From Fulvitalea axinellae (GTDB lineage: Bacteria > Bacteroidota > Bacteroidia > Cytophagales > Cyclobacteriaceae): a DNA stretch of 64,000 bases. The position numbers and the translations under genes were made by a program. The stretch is taken from the NCBI RefSeq assembly GCF_036492835.1, contig NZ_AP025314.1, positions 3,886,010 to 3,950,009 of the forward strand, written 5' to 3'. Shown piece by piece: positions 8,342 through 17,445 of the stretch. The first letter of the stretch is position 1. Every line of letters starts with the position of its first letter. Below the pieces are notes generated by a model that did no database searches, was not told the DNA's origin, and saw nothing but the letters and a program-made list of their open reading frames with translations.

Positions 8342-8731
8342 ATGAACAAGAAAATGGACATATCGAATCCGATCCGCACCCTGGCAATAGCTTTGGTGAT
8401 GTGGCTCGCCTTTGCGGGCACGTGGACGGAAGCCTACCCAACGGGACAGGCCAATATGTCTGTTGTAGAGAAAACCAGCGCCCAAGATTCCGACGAAGAG
8501 GCGAACGAACGCAACGAAAGGTTGCCTGTCAGCGAGCAATGCTACCTGACCGTGGCCCAAACGCCGGTTCCCGTAGCGCAATTCACCGGAATTGATCCCG
8601 GTATTACGGTATTCTCGTTCGTTCCCGAAATCGTATTGCCTAGCACCAAATACGTGAGGGGCTGGATAAAATTCGCCGGAGGCTTTTTGGAAGTGCTTCT
8701 GGAGACCATAATATCCACCAACGCCCCCTAA
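8342..8731 (+). CDS. Hypothetical exported protein upstream of secDF
   Basis: This 129-residue protein has one N-terminal hydrophobic segment (about 11-27; IRTLAIALVMWLAFAGTW) that can act as signal peptide or anchor, then an acidic, charged stretch, then a region rich in Val/Pro ending in a hydrophobic helix (WIKFAGGFLEVLLETII). No family is recognised. The promoter -7 box ends only seven bases before the ATG at 8342, so translation may begin there on an almost leaderless message, or at the Met at 8354. It is followed by secDF after 116 bases. A role in secretion is only a guess from position. Confidence 0.6.
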   Translation: MNKKMDISNPIRTLAIALVMWLAFAGTWTEAYPTGQANMSVVEKTSAQDSDEEANERNERLPVSEQCYLTVAQTPVPVAQFTGIDPGITVFSFVPEIVLPSTKYVRGWIKFAGGFLEVLLETIISTNAP

Positions 8732-8847
8732 ATCACTTTTTTTGCGACTCCGGTACATCCCGGAATTCGCCGTCCGGCATTTTTACTTATACCGGAATAC
8801 ACCCTTTTGGATTTCGAAAACATTTATTCCATTTAAATTCATAGATC

Positions 8848-11800
8848 ATGCGTAACAAAGGACTGGTTGTATCCTTGACCATCATCATTACGCTGCTTTG
8901 CATTTATTATCTTTCATTCACTTGGGCTTCACAGCGCGTGAAGAACGAGGCCACTCAGTACGCCACTGAGCAGAGCGGAAAGATCAACTACGGCAAACAG
9001 CAACAATATTTGGACTCGGTGTGGAAAGAGCCCGTGTTCAACCTTTTTGGAGCGGAATACACTTTGCAAGAAGTAAAAGAGACGGAACTTAGCCTCGGTC
9101 TTGACTTGCAAGGCGGTATGCACGTAACATTGGAAGTGTCTCCAAGTGCCATCATCGAGGGCTTGAGCGGATACTCAAAGGACGAAAACTTCAAGAAAGC
9201 CTTGGAACAGGCCCGCGAAGAGCAGAAGTCTAGCCAAAGCTCGTTCGTTAGCCTTTTTGTAGACGCTTACGAAGGTTTGGTTCCTAACGGAAATTTGGCT
9301 CCGTTCTTCGCCAACTCCAAGAACCGCGACAAAGTAAACGCCTCTTCCAGCAACCAAGAGGTTCAGAAATTCTTGGATACGGAAATGAACTTGGCCATCG
9401 ACCGCGCCTTCAACATTCTCCGTACCCGCGTTGACCGTTTCGGTACTTCACAGCCAAACATCCAGAAACTGGAAGGCACTGGACGTATCCAGATCGAATT
9501 GCCGGGCGTAGACAACCCTGCCCGTGTGCGCAAGCTTTTGCAAGGTGTTGCCAACCTCCAGTTTTGGGTTGTTAGCACACCGGACAAGTACCAGTCGGCC
9601 GTTATGGCAATCAACCAAAAATTGGTTGACGAATTGCAAATGGCTTCAAAATCGACATTGGACGGCGACACAAGCGCGGTTGCTGGCGAAGTGGCTCCCG
9701 AAGACGAACTCGCCAGCTTGACCGGCGCAGACTCGACTTCAACCGATTCTACGAAAGTAGCCCAAGAGCTTGACTCAGCCTTGAACGCTCAAGCTTCTCC
9801 GCTTTTGAGCTTGCTGAAAAACGCCACTCCAGGCGCATTGGTTTACGATTTGAACGACACTTCGAAGATCAACCGTATCCTCAACCGTCCGGACGTAAAA
9901 GCGCTTATCCCAAGAGACATCAAATTCCTTTGGGAAGTTAAGCCGCAGAAACTTGACAACGGAGACGAGCTGATCTCGCTCTTCGCTCTGGAAGTTGGAC
10001 GTAACGGACAGCCTGCCCTTTCAGGCGACGTGGTTAAAGGCGCAAACCAGCAGTTTGACCGCACTGGACACCCGGCCGTAGGCATGAGCATGACAGCTCC
10101 TGGCGCACGTAAGTGGAAGCGCTTGACTGGCCAGAACATCAACCGTCGCATCGCTATCGTACTTGACGATTACGTATACTCAGCGCCTAACGTGCAGTCT
10201 GAGATCCCTAACGGAAACTCGGAGATCACGGGTAACTTCACTTTGGAAGAAGCGAAAGACTTGGCGAACATTCTCCGTTCCGGATCCCTGCCGGCCCCTA
10301 CCCGTATTGTGGAGGAAGCCATCGTAGGACCTACATTGGGTAAAGAAGCCCAGAACCAAGGTTTGACCTCGATCTTCGCCGGTTTGGCCGTTGTGGTTCT
10401 TTTCATGTTCGCTTACTACGCCAAAGGCGGTTTGGTAGCCAACATCGCTTTGGTGTTCAACATCTTCTTCATCCTCGGAGTATTGGCCAACTTGCAGGCC
10501 GCTTTGACCCTCCCAGGCATCGCCGGTATCGTACTTACGATCGGTATGTCGATTGACGCCAACGTACTTATATTTGAGCGTATCCGTGAGGAATTGCGTA
10601 ACGGCCTGAGCCTGACCAACGCTATATCGAAAGGTTACAGCAAAGCCTTCAGCTCAATCTTTGACGCCAACGTGACTACGTTCCTCGTAGCCGCTATCCT
10701 TTACGTACTCGGCCTCGGCCCGGTAAAAGGTTTCGCCATCACGTTGATGATCGGTATCGCTACGTCGTTCTTCACGGCCGTATTCGTTACCCGTGTTATC
10801 ATGTCTTGGATGACCAAAAAAGGCAACGCCAGCAATATGTCATTCGCTTTGCCATGGTCTAAAGACGTAATGGTAGGCGCTAACTTCGATTTCCTCGGAA
10901 AGCGTAAAATGGCTTACACGTTCTCAATTGCGTTTATTGCGTTGGGTATCGTAGCATTGGTGATCAAAGGAGGCCTGAACATGGGCGTGGACTTCAAAGG
11001 TGGACGTTCTTACGTTGTTCAGTTTGACCAGCCTGTTTCGGCGACTTCGCTGAAGACAAGCTTGATGGGATCGTTCAACAACGAAGGTACCGAAGTGAAG
11101 ACTTTCGGCGCGAACAACACGCTGAAGATCACCACTACCTTCATGATCAACGACGACACCGACGCCGCTGACGAAACCGTAAAGAACGCTTTGGTAGCGG
11201 GACTCGAGAAAGCCACTAACGAGAAATTCGCCGGAGAAGGCGTAAACCCGAAAGCTGGCGAATTCTCAATCCAGAGCTCATCTAAAGTAGGCGCCACTAT
11301 CGCCGACGACATCAAGACTTCGTCTTTGGAAGCCGGAGTTTTGGCCCTGATCGTTCTGTTCCTCTACATCTTGCTCCGTTTCCGCAAGTTGCAGTTCTCT
11401 GCCGGTGCGGTTGTAGCCTTGACTCACGACGTTCTGTTCGTAATCTCGGCATTCGCCATCGCCCGTCTCTTCGGTGTCGATTTCGAAATCGACCAAGTGT
11501 TCGTTGCCGCTATCCTGACTATCGTGGGTTACTCAATCAACGATACCGTGGTAGTGTTTGACCGTATCCGTGAGGAATTGGGCGCTACCGTTCGCAAAGT
11601 GAACCGTATCGAAGTGTTCAACCGCGCGATCAACAGCACTATCAGCCGTACGCTGATCACATCGTTGACTACGTTCATCGTGGTAATGATTCTTCTGATC
11701 TTTGGTGGCGAAGTTCTCCGTAGCTTCTCGTTCGCCATGGTTATCGGTGTACTGATCGGTACTTACTCTTCTATCTTCATCGCTACGCCTGTAGTTATCG

Positions 11801-11850
11801 ACCTTACCAAAGACGAGGTTGAGCCGAAGAAAGAAACCGCAAAAAAATAA
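8848..11850 (+). CDS. secDF: Fused protein translocase subunit SecDF
   Basis: The 1000-residue protein is SecD and SecF in one chain, the form common in Bacteroidota. It uses proton flow to pull proteins through SecYEG on the periplasmic side. After an N-terminal membrane helix comes the periplasmic P1 domain with the signature LGLDLQGGMHVTLEV (about 83-97). The SecD membrane core (about 500-650) contains GMSIDANVLIFERIREEL, and the SecF half (about 690-985) contains GVDFKGGRSYVVQF and GYSINDTVVVFDRIREEL. The conserved Asp residues in the two IREEL-containing helices carry the proton pathway. A terminator hairpin follows. Confidence 0.97.
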   Translation: MRNKGLVVSLTIIITLLCIYYLSFTWASQRVKNEATQYATEQSGKINYGKQQQYLDSVWKEPVFNLFGAEYTLQEVKETELSLGLDLQGGMHVTLEVSPSAIIEGLSGYSKDENFKKALEQAREEQKSSQSSFVSLFVDAYEGLVPNGNLAPFFANSKNRDKVNASSSNQEVQKFLDTEMNLAIDRAFNILRTRVDRFGTSQPNIQKLEGTGRIQIELPGVDNPARVRKLLQGVANLQFWVVSTPDKYQSAVMAINQKLVDELQMASKSTLDGDTSAVAGEVAPEDELASLTGADSTSTDSTKVAQELDSALNAQASPLLSLLKNATPGALVYDLNDTSKINRILNRPDVKALIPRDIKFLWEVKPQKLDNGDELISLFALEVGRNGQPALSGDVVKGANQQFDRTGHPAVGMSMTAPGARKWKRLTGQNINRRIAIVLDDYVYSAPNVQSEIPNGNSEITGNFTLEEAKDLANILRSGSLPAPTRIVEEAIVGPTLGKEAQNQGLTSIFAGLAVVVLFMFAYYAKGGLVANIALVFNIFFILGVLANLQAALTLPGIAGIVLTIGMSIDANVLIFERIREELRNGLSLTNAISKGYSKAFSSIFDANVTTFLVAAILYVLGLGPVKGFAITLMIGIATSFFTAVFVTRVIMSWMTKKGNASNMSFALPWSKDVMVGANFDFLGKRKMAYTFSIAFIALGIVALVIKGGLNMGVDFKGGRSYVVQFDQPVSATSLKTSLMGSFNNEGTEVKTFGANNTLKITTTFMINDDTDAADETVKNALVAGLEKATNEKFAGEGVNPKAGEFSIQSSSKVGATIADDIKTSSLEAGVLALIVLFLYILLRFRKLQFSAGAVVALTHDVLFVISAFAIARLFGVDFEIDQVFVAAILTIVGYSINDTVVVFDRIREELGATVRKVNRIEVFNRAINSTISRTLITSLTTFIVVMILLIFGGEVLRSFSFAMVIGVLIGTYSSIFIATPVVIDLTKDEVEPKKETAKK

Positions 11851-11885
11851 ATGACACACTCCGCTTAGGAGCCTACCTATAAACA

Positions 11886-11916
11886 AAAACCGCTTCGTTT
11901 CCGAAGCGGTTTTTTA
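11886..11916. terminator. Bidirectional terminator after secDF
   Basis: AAAACCGCTTCG at 11886-11897 pairs perfectly with CGAAGCGGTTTT at 11902-11913, with T-runs on both strands. It separates secDF from the convergent small lipoprotein gene. Confidence 0.9.
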
Positions 11917-11974
11917 TTTTCTATCCTAAACACAACTCAACTTTTCAGGCAATCTCTTTTTTAGAGATGCGACT

Positions 11975-12133
11975 TCAAAACGGAAATAGCCTTCCAGTTT
12001 CTTCCTTAACTTCTTTTTTCTGGGCTGAAATCGGTTCGGAGGCTTGGTCTTCCTTGATATTCCCGCAAGACTTTACGGCAAATATGGCCACAACCAGCCC
12101 GAATATCGCTATCGTAATACGGTTTGTCTTCAT
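11975..12133 (-). CDS. Small lipoprotein (52 aa)
   Basis: A leftward frame from ATG at 12133 to TGA at 11975 encodes a 52-residue product: a positively charged start and hydrophobic run (MKTNRITIAIFGLVVAIFAV) followed by Lys-Ser-Cys-Gly at 21-24, a lipobox-like site with Cys23, then a charged hydrophilic tail (NIKEDQASEPISAQKKEVKE). The composition and layout fit a small lipoprotein. It lies 131 bases downstream of the threonine aldolase gene on the same strand and ends at the shared hairpin at 11886. No family is recognised. Confidence 0.6.
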   Translation of the reverse strand: MKTNRITIAIFGLVVAIFAVKSCGNIKEDQASEPISAQKKEVKEETGRLFPF

Positions 12134-12264
12134 TCTAATAGAAAGAAATCAATAATTTTCTTCTCTATAAAAAGACAACAGAAGACCAGAAAAAGTTGTA
12201 ACAATTTGAAAACCCGGACATTTACGTCAAAAATCCAACGAAGCGACCGGGCTTCCATTAACAA

Positions 12265-13287
12265 TCAAAGGCTGATGGCCGACAATTTTTCAATCGTATG
12301 CTCCATCATTTGCTCTGTAATGTCGAGGTGGGTTACAAAACGTATCAGTTGCCCTCCGAAAGAAACCGCCTTCACACCTTCTTTCTCCAAACCCGACAAA
12401 AACGCCTTAGGATCCAGTGACTTTTTCAATTCGAAGATCACGATATTGGTCTCGGGTTCGATCACTTTCGAAACATACGCCAGGTTTGACAATACTTCGG
12501 CTAGACGCTTGGCCCTGGCATGGTCATCTCCCAACCTTTCGACGTGATTATCTAAGGCGTAGATCCCCGCAACGGCCAAAGATCCCGCTTGCCGCATGCC
12601 GCCACCCATCAGCTTTCTGATTCTTCGGGCATACTCAATAAATTCGGCGTCGCCCAACAATAATGAGCCTACCGGGGCCCCCAATCCTTTGGACAAGCAA
12701 ATGGAAATGGAATCGAAGAGGTTGCCGTACATTTCGGGCGTCTCGCCTTTTGCCACCAAAGCGTTGAAAAGCCGGGCACCGTCGAGGTGGAACGCCAAAC
12801 CGTTTTCATCGCACACTCGGCGTATTTTTTGCAACTCAGCAAAATCCCAGCAGGCGCCTCCGCCTTTGTTGGTCGTATTTTCCACGGCTACCAACGAGGT
12901 TCGCGGAGAGTGAATATCGTCCGGGCGGATGCTATTCGCCACGTCTTCGGCGGTAAATCTGCCACGGTCACCGTCCATAAGGCTGAGCGAACAACCGGAA
13001 TGAAACGCGATACCTCCGCCCTCATAGTTGTAAACGTGGGACAAACGGTCGCAAATCACCTCGTCGGCCGGACGGGTATGCGCTTTGATGGCGATTTGGT
13101 TGGTCATCGTACCCGAAGGGCAAAAGACAGCGGCTTGCTTACCAAACATTTCCGCAACTTTTCGCTCAAGGGCATTGACGCCGGGGTCTTCCCCGAATAC
13201 GTCGTCGCCGACCGGCGCAGCATTCATCGCCTCCAACATACCGCGTGTAGGTTTCGTTACGGTATCGCTTCTAAAATCCGCTATCAT
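12265..13287 (-). CDS. ltaE: Low-specificity L-threonine aldolase
   Basis: This PLP enzyme splits L-threonine or L-allo-threonine into glycine and acetaldehyde. The start at 13287 gives MIADFRSDTVTKPT, the conserved N-terminus of the family; the frame extends 18 residues further up but that part has no family character. Seen in order (numbered from this start) are FRSDTVT, the phosphate-binding region CPSGTMTNQ, HVYNYEGGG, the Asp of FHLDGARL, and the PLP-binding lysine in SICLSKGLGAPVGS. Length (340 residues) is typical. It is divergent from the CLC channel gene and may share a transcript with the small lipoprotein gene downstream. Confidence 0.93.
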   Translation of the reverse strand: MIADFRSDTVTKPTRGMLEAMNAAPVGDDVFGEDPGVNALERKVAEMFGKQAAVFCPSGTMTNQIAIKAHTRPADEVICDRLSHVYNYEGGGIAFHSGCSLSLMDGDRGRFTAEDVANSIRPDDIHSPRTSLVAVENTTNKGGGACWDFAELQKIRRVCDENGLAFHLDGARLFNALVAKGETPEMYGNLFDSISICLSKGLGAPVGSLLLGDAEFIEYARRIRKLMGGGMRQAGSLAVAGIYALDNHVERLGDDHARAKRLAEVLSNLAYVSKVIEPETNIVIFELKKSLDPKAFLSGLEKEGVKAVSFGGQLIRFVTHLDITEQMMEHTIEKLSAISL

Positions 13288-13643
13288 ACGTATGGTTTTT
13301 TGGATGTTACAAAACAGAATCGGGCCTTTGGATCGTTTCAACAGAAGGCGCTGTCTGGCAAAGAAAATACATTTGACCCGAAAAAAGAGGTAAGATTATA
13401 CGTGTTTGGAAGAGTAATGTTGCCAAAACATCGAAAATATGTCTTATGTCATATTAAATGGCCGGCCAAAACAACGATATTTGCTCCCGACCAATGTATT
13501 CGCCGGACCAACCCGGGCCCACACACGACCCTGGCATATTTAGCCCGACACCAACTGGAAAAATAGAAGGAAATACGCCCCTCCGTTAGCCGGTGCGTAT
13601 CGCCTGATTAAATCATCAACCAACTCCTACGGGAGAAGCCACC
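13288..13643. other. Divergent intergenic region with a GC palindrome
   Basis: This 356-base stretch must hold the promoters for ltaE and the CLC gene. A perfect 10-base palindrome TGGCCGGCCA lies at 13459-13468, followed by GATATTTGC, which resembles a -7 motif. No gene is supported. Confidence 0.4.
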
Positions 13644-15413
13644 ATGCTTAAGAAGTTTCTTTTCTGGAGAGTCAAACACATTAACAACAAAAACTTTACG
13701 ATGATCGTCAGCGGCATCGTAGGTCTGTTGGCGGGTTTGGCCGCGGTGCTTTTGAAAGAGACCGTCCACTTTGTGCACGCATTATTGGAGCCCGAATCAA
13801 ACACGTTTTACGACAACCCCCTGCATATCGCTTATCCGATAATCGGTATACTGGCCACGGTGCTGTTATCGAGGTACGTGTTTAAAGAAAGAATCGGGCA
13901 CGGCGTGTCGGACATTCTGTATTCCATTTCCCAGAAATCGTCCAAAATACCATCGCGCAAACAATGGACTTCGCTCGTTTACAGTGCCATCACCGTAGGG
14001 CTTGGCGGTTCGGTGGGTCTTGAGGCCCCGATTGTGGCCACGGGATCGGCCATAGGTTCGAACTTCGGGCGAATGACGCACTTGGACTATAACCGGCGAA
14101 CACTCTTGATAGGTTGTGGTGCCGCGGGTGCCATCTCGGCGATTTTCTACTCGCCCATAGCCGGCGTTATCTTCGCTTTGGAATGTATTCTCGCCGAAGT
14201 TTCCGTCGCCACTTTTATCCCTTTACTGATTTCTTCAGTGGTCGGCGCTTTGGTTTCATTGGCCTTGCTGGGGTCGGACGTTTTGTTCTCCTTTAAGCTC
14301 CGCGACCCTTTTATGGCGTCTGACACTCCATATTATATCCTTCTCGGGATTTTGGCGGGATTTATAGCCCTGTACTTCACGAAGGTGACTTACTATGTGG
14401 AGCCGAAAATCAAGGAAATAAAAAATTACGCCTTGCGTGCCATCGTCGGCGGTTTGGCCCTGGGCTTGGTTATCTTCGTTTTCCCCTCGATATACGGCGA
14501 AGGTTACGAAGCCATCAAACTTATGCTTAACGGCAACGGGGTAGATATCTTCGGCCAACAGCATTACCTCTTTACGCCCGGCGAAAGCAACACCGTCTTT
14601 TTGCTCGGTGTGTTGGGCATTATTCTGCTCAAACCAGTCGCTACCTCCCTAACCATCGGAGCTGGCGGATGTGGCGGTGTGTTTGCGCCGTCTATGTTCT
14701 TGGGCGGTATCACGGGTTTTTTCTTGGCTTCGATTATCAACGTAGTCGCTGGCCAGCCTGTGGTAAGTGTTAGTAACTTTACCCTTGTGGGAATGTGCGG
14801 CGTGCTTACCGGCGTTCTTCACGCTCCGCTAACGGGCATCTTCCTTATCGCCGAGATTACGGGCGGTTACACACTGTTCTTGCCCTTAATGCTGGTGTCG
14901 GCCATCTCGTTTAGCACAATCTCTTATTTCGAAAAATACTCGCTCTACACCAAAAAGCTAATCCAGCGCGGACAGCTTTTCCAAGACGACGAGGATAGCG
15001 CAGTGTTGAACAAGATCATAATCGAGAAGATCATAGAAAAAGATCTGCTTGTCATTCGAGACGGAGCCACGCTGGCGGATTTGGTGGAACTGGTAAAAGT
15101 ATCGAAACGGAATATTTTCCCCGTTCTGGATAGCGAGGAACATCTGCTCGGCATCATCACGCTTGACGATATCAGGGACAAGATGTTTGATGAGGAAAAC
15201 CGGTGTAATTTGATCGTGAACACGATTATGCACAAACCACCGGCCACCGTAACGCCTGAAGAAGGCATGCGCGACGCCATGAACAAATTTCAGGCGACCG
15301 GAGCGTGGAACTTGCCGGTACTGAAAGACGGAAAATATTACGGATTTATTTCGAAATCGAGCTTGTTCAACGCTTACCGAAATAAGTTGAAGCGGAAAAA
15401 AATCATAGCGTAA
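13644..15413 (+). CDS. CLC chloride channel/antiporter with CBS pair
   Basis: This is a 589-residue inner-membrane CLC protein. The membrane part (about 15-440) shows the selectivity-filter signatures GSVGLEAP (about 119-126), with the gating glutamate in the position usual for the family, and GGCGGVFAPSMFLGG (about 345-359). The C-terminal region (about 455-580) has two CBS domains (for example NIFPVLDSEEHLLGIITLDDI and WNLPVLKDGKYYGFIS) that usually bind adenosine nucleotides and regulate gating. Whether it is a channel or a proton/chloride exchanger cannot be decided here. It is a single gene followed by a perfect hairpin. Confidence 0.92.
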   Translation: MLKKFLFWRVKHINNKNFTMIVSGIVGLLAGLAAVLLKETVHFVHALLEPESNTFYDNPLHIAYPIIGILATVLLSRYVFKERIGHGVSDILYSISQKSSKIPSRKQWTSLVYSAITVGLGGSVGLEAPIVATGSAIGSNFGRMTHLDYNRRTLLIGCGAAGAISAIFYSPIAGVIFALECILAEVSVATFIPLLISSVVGALVSLALLGSDVLFSFKLRDPFMASDTPYYILLGILAGFIALYFTKVTYYVEPKIKEIKNYALRAIVGGLALGLVIFVFPSIYGEGYEAIKLMLNGNGVDIFGQQHYLFTPGESNTVFLLGVLGIILLKPVATSLTIGAGGCGGVFAPSMFLGGITGFFLASIINVVAGQPVVSVSNFTLVGMCGVLTGVLHAPLTGIFLIAEITGGYTLFLPLMLVSAISFSTISYFEKYSLYTKKLIQRGQLFQDDEDSAVLNKIIIEKIIEKDLLVIRDGATLADLVELVKVSKRNIFPVLDSEEHLLGIITLDDIRDKMFDEENRCNLIVNTIMHKPPATVTPEEGMRDAMNKFQATGAWNLPVLKDGKYYGFISKSSLFNAYRNKLKRKKIIA

Positions 15414-15437
15414 ACACGACAGAAATTTTACTGTAGC

Positions 15438-15472
15438 CGGCTAAAGAATATCTTATTCTTTAGCCGTTTTTT
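15438..15472 (+). terminator. Perfect hairpin terminator after the CLC gene
   Basis: CGGCTAAAGAATA at 15438-15450 pairs perfectly with TATTCTTTAGCCG at 15454-15466, followed by a T-run. Confidence 0.92.
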
Positions 15473-15793
15473 GTACTAGCCTCTTAAGTATCTTTTTCCA
15501 GCATGGAATCCCGCCTTCTTTCTTGACTTCAAACAAAAATTGAATCACTTTTTCTAAATCGACGAGTATCCCGAAATACGTAATAGCAATGAGAATAAAT
15601 TACCCGACCTATATCTTGTTTTTTTTGTATTAAATAAATTTCAACATATTCAATAAGCTCCACTTACCTAAAACAGGACTAATAATGTAAATTAATTTTA
15701 CAATCAATAGCCACAAAAAATAAAAACAGTCTTTTTAGTTTAAATTCATTCATAAATATGACTTTTCGATTTTTAATTCACGATCATCTTTCA
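15473..15793. other. AT-rich intergenic stretch
   Basis: No gene or hairpin is seen. It is notably more AT-rich than the flanking genes and leads into the promoter-like motif at 15794. Confidence 0.4.
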
Positions 15794-15801
15794 TAGGTTT
15801 G
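15794..15801 (+). promoter_or_regulatory. TAnnTTTG -7 motif
   Basis: TAGGTTTG, followed by CGG, fits the -7 box and lies 48 bases before the start at 15850. The upstream box is not clear (T-rich only). Confidence 0.45.
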
Positions 15802-15849
15802 CGGTCATATTTTGATTTATTTATTTTTAAACCATTATTTTTATTCACT

Positions 15850-16440
15850 ATGAAGAGATTGTGTAAAATTCTTCCGGTTTTGTTTTTCGCATTGTTAGCG
15901 ACAGTGACTGTCAAAGCACAAGACGTTAACTTTGGTGTAAGAGGTAGTGCCAGCCTTGTAAATTTCTACGGTGATGACGCAGATGACGCTAAAACAAAAA
16001 TGGGTTATCAACTTGGCGCCTTTGCAGAGTTTAAATTGTCTGATGCTTTTGCGATCCAACCCGAGCTCGTTTTCTCAAAAGAAGGATCTAAGGATGACAA
16101 AGCTGACCTTCCATGGAACTTGTCATACATTAATGTTCCTGTAATGGCCAAGGTCTACGTCACAGAAGGCTTAAACTTGCAGGCAGGTCCTCAAATTGGT
16201 TTCTTGGTAGGCGCTAATGTTGACGGAGAGTCAAAGTTGGGCGATGTAGAGGTTAAGGATTCATTTAAATCAACAAACTTCTCAATGAACATTGGCGCTG
16301 GATATGATATCACGGAAAAAATTGGTGTTGATCTTAGATACAACTTTGGTTTGACTAAGGTAGGTGAAGAACCTGAACAAGGGGATGCCGCAGATACGAA
16401 ATCATCAAACATCCTTCTCGGAGTTTCTTTCAAATTCTAA
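15850..16440 (+). CDS. Outer-membrane beta-barrel protein, paralogue 1
   Basis: Starting at 15850, the 196-residue product has a clear signal peptide (MKRLCKILPVLFFALLATVT, cleaved after KAQ). The mature part alternates beta strands such as YQLGAFAEFKLSDAFAIQPE and LDLQ-like amphipathic strands, and ends in Phe (LLGVSFKF), the outer-membrane assembly signal. It matches the porin-family/outer-membrane protein beta-barrel type of Bacteroidota. The frame is open to 15799 but the added residues would mask the signal peptide. It is closely similar to the next gene along its whole length, so the pair arose by tandem duplication. Each has its own terminator. Confidence 0.85.
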   Translation: MKRLCKILPVLFFALLATVTVKAQDVNFGVRGSASLVNFYGDDADDAKTKMGYQLGAFAEFKLSDAFAIQPELVFSKEGSKDDKADLPWNLSYINVPVMAKVYVTEGLNLQAGPQIGFLVGANVDGESKLGDVEVKDSFKSTNFSMNIGAGYDITEKIGVDLRYNFGLTKVGEEPEQGDAADTKSSNILLGVSFKF

Positions 16441-16472
16441 TTCCTGCTGAAACGCAAATATCGTATAACTTA

Positions 16473-16497
16473 GACGGGCTTTTTGCCCGTCTTTTTT
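16473..16497 (+). terminator. Hairpin terminator
   Basis: GACGGGC at 16473-16479 pairs with GCCCGTC at 16485-16491, with a T5 loop and T6 tail, just after the first barrel gene. Confidence 0.92.
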
Positions 16498-16624
16498 ATG
16501 GTCACCAAACATATTTCACAACACATTAGATGTATTTTTTCATATAAACATATTCTTCGATTTTATAAATTCGCAACACAGTTCAGGTATCCGTGTATTT
16601 TTCAACGAACATTTTTAAATCATC

Positions 16625-17230
16625 ATGAAGAAACTGTATAAAGTTCTTCCCTTTGCATTTATCGTTTTCCTCTCCACAGTTTCCGCCAACGCCCAAGACC
16701 ATATCTTCAGATTAAAGGGAGGGCCGAGCTTGGTTAACTTTATCGGTAATGACGCCAAAGACGCTTCGTCTAAAATAGGCTACCAATTGGGTATGCTAAT
16801 CGAATTCAGGTTGACGGAAAATTTTTCTATCCAGCCCGAACTTGTTTATTCTAAAGAGGGGGCCAGATTTGATAAAGTTGATGAGGACATTAATCTATCG
16901 TACGCTAACCTTCCGGTAATCGGGAAATATTATGCCTCCAAAAACTTCAGTTTTCAGGCCGGTCCACAGCTGGGACTTTTGACCGGCGCCAATGTGAATG
17001 GAGAAAACGGAGACGGACAAATAAAAGTCGAAGACTATTTCTCAACCCTTAATCTCACGTTCAATATTGGAATGGGACTTAATATCACAGAAAAAATCGG
17101 CTTAGACCTAAGGTACAACCTCGGTATAACGAATGTCAGTGACGATTTGGAGACGACGTACCTTAAACTAAAAGGCGCAACCTTTAGGACCTCTAATCTT
17201 TTTCTTAGTTTGGCCTATACAATTGAGTAG
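16625..17230 (+). CDS. Outer-membrane beta-barrel protein, paralogue 2
   Basis: The 201-residue product has a signal peptide (MKKLYKVLPFAFIVFLSTVS, cleaved after NAQ). It shares with paralogue 1 the blocks SLVNF-G-DA-DA, GYQLG, IQPELVxSKEG, LSYxNxPV, FQAGPQxGxLxGANVxGE and NITEKIGxDLRYNxGxT. It differs mainly near the C-terminus, where it carries an insertion (DDLETTYLKLKGATFRT) and ends in IE and not in Phe, a weaker barrel-assembly signal. The function is unknown. A hairpin follows. Confidence 0.85.
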   Translation: MKKLYKVLPFAFIVFLSTVSANAQDHIFRLKGGPSLVNFIGNDAKDASSKIGYQLGMLIEFRLTENFSIQPELVYSKEGARFDKVDEDINLSYANLPVIGKYYASKNFSFQAGPQLGLLTGANVNGENGDGQIKVEDYFSTLNLTFNIGMGLNITEKIGLDLRYNLGITNVSDDLETTYLKLKGATFRTSNLFLSLAYTIE

Positions 17231-17264
17231 AGCTTGAAAGACTATTTTTTCAAAAAAGAAATGG

Positions 17265-17287
17265 AGACGGGTCACGGCCCGTCTTTG
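17265..17287 (+). terminator. Hairpin terminator
   Basis: GACGGG at 17266-17271 pairs with CCCGTC at 17278-17283, followed by a T-rich stretch. Confidence 0.8.
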
Positions 17288-17363
17288 TTATTTATACCAT
17301 AGGAAACCTCAATTTTCTTTACCCACATTACTTCCGGCTTTTCAGTCAATCATTACAGCCACC

Positions 17364-17395
17364 TTGATTTCCATTGACTAAGCGTTTACATTTTG
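17364..17395 (+). promoter_or_regulatory. Possible promoter of the coiled-coil/HTH pair
   Basis: TTG at 17364-17366 is followed after 20 bases by TACATTTTG at 17387-17395, one step from the TAnnTTTG box. The next start codon is about 50 bases downstream. Confidence 0.4.
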
Positions 17396-17445
17396 TTATC
17401 GATTCCTCTGAACTTTTTTGAAATGTAGACCGAAAATAATCCTCA

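Noticed and set aside
8234..8758. 174-residue leftward frame overlapping the gene at 8342
   Set aside because: It runs through the promoter-like boxes of the rightward gene, has no signal or motif, and the rightward frame has a plausible signal/anchor and promoter.
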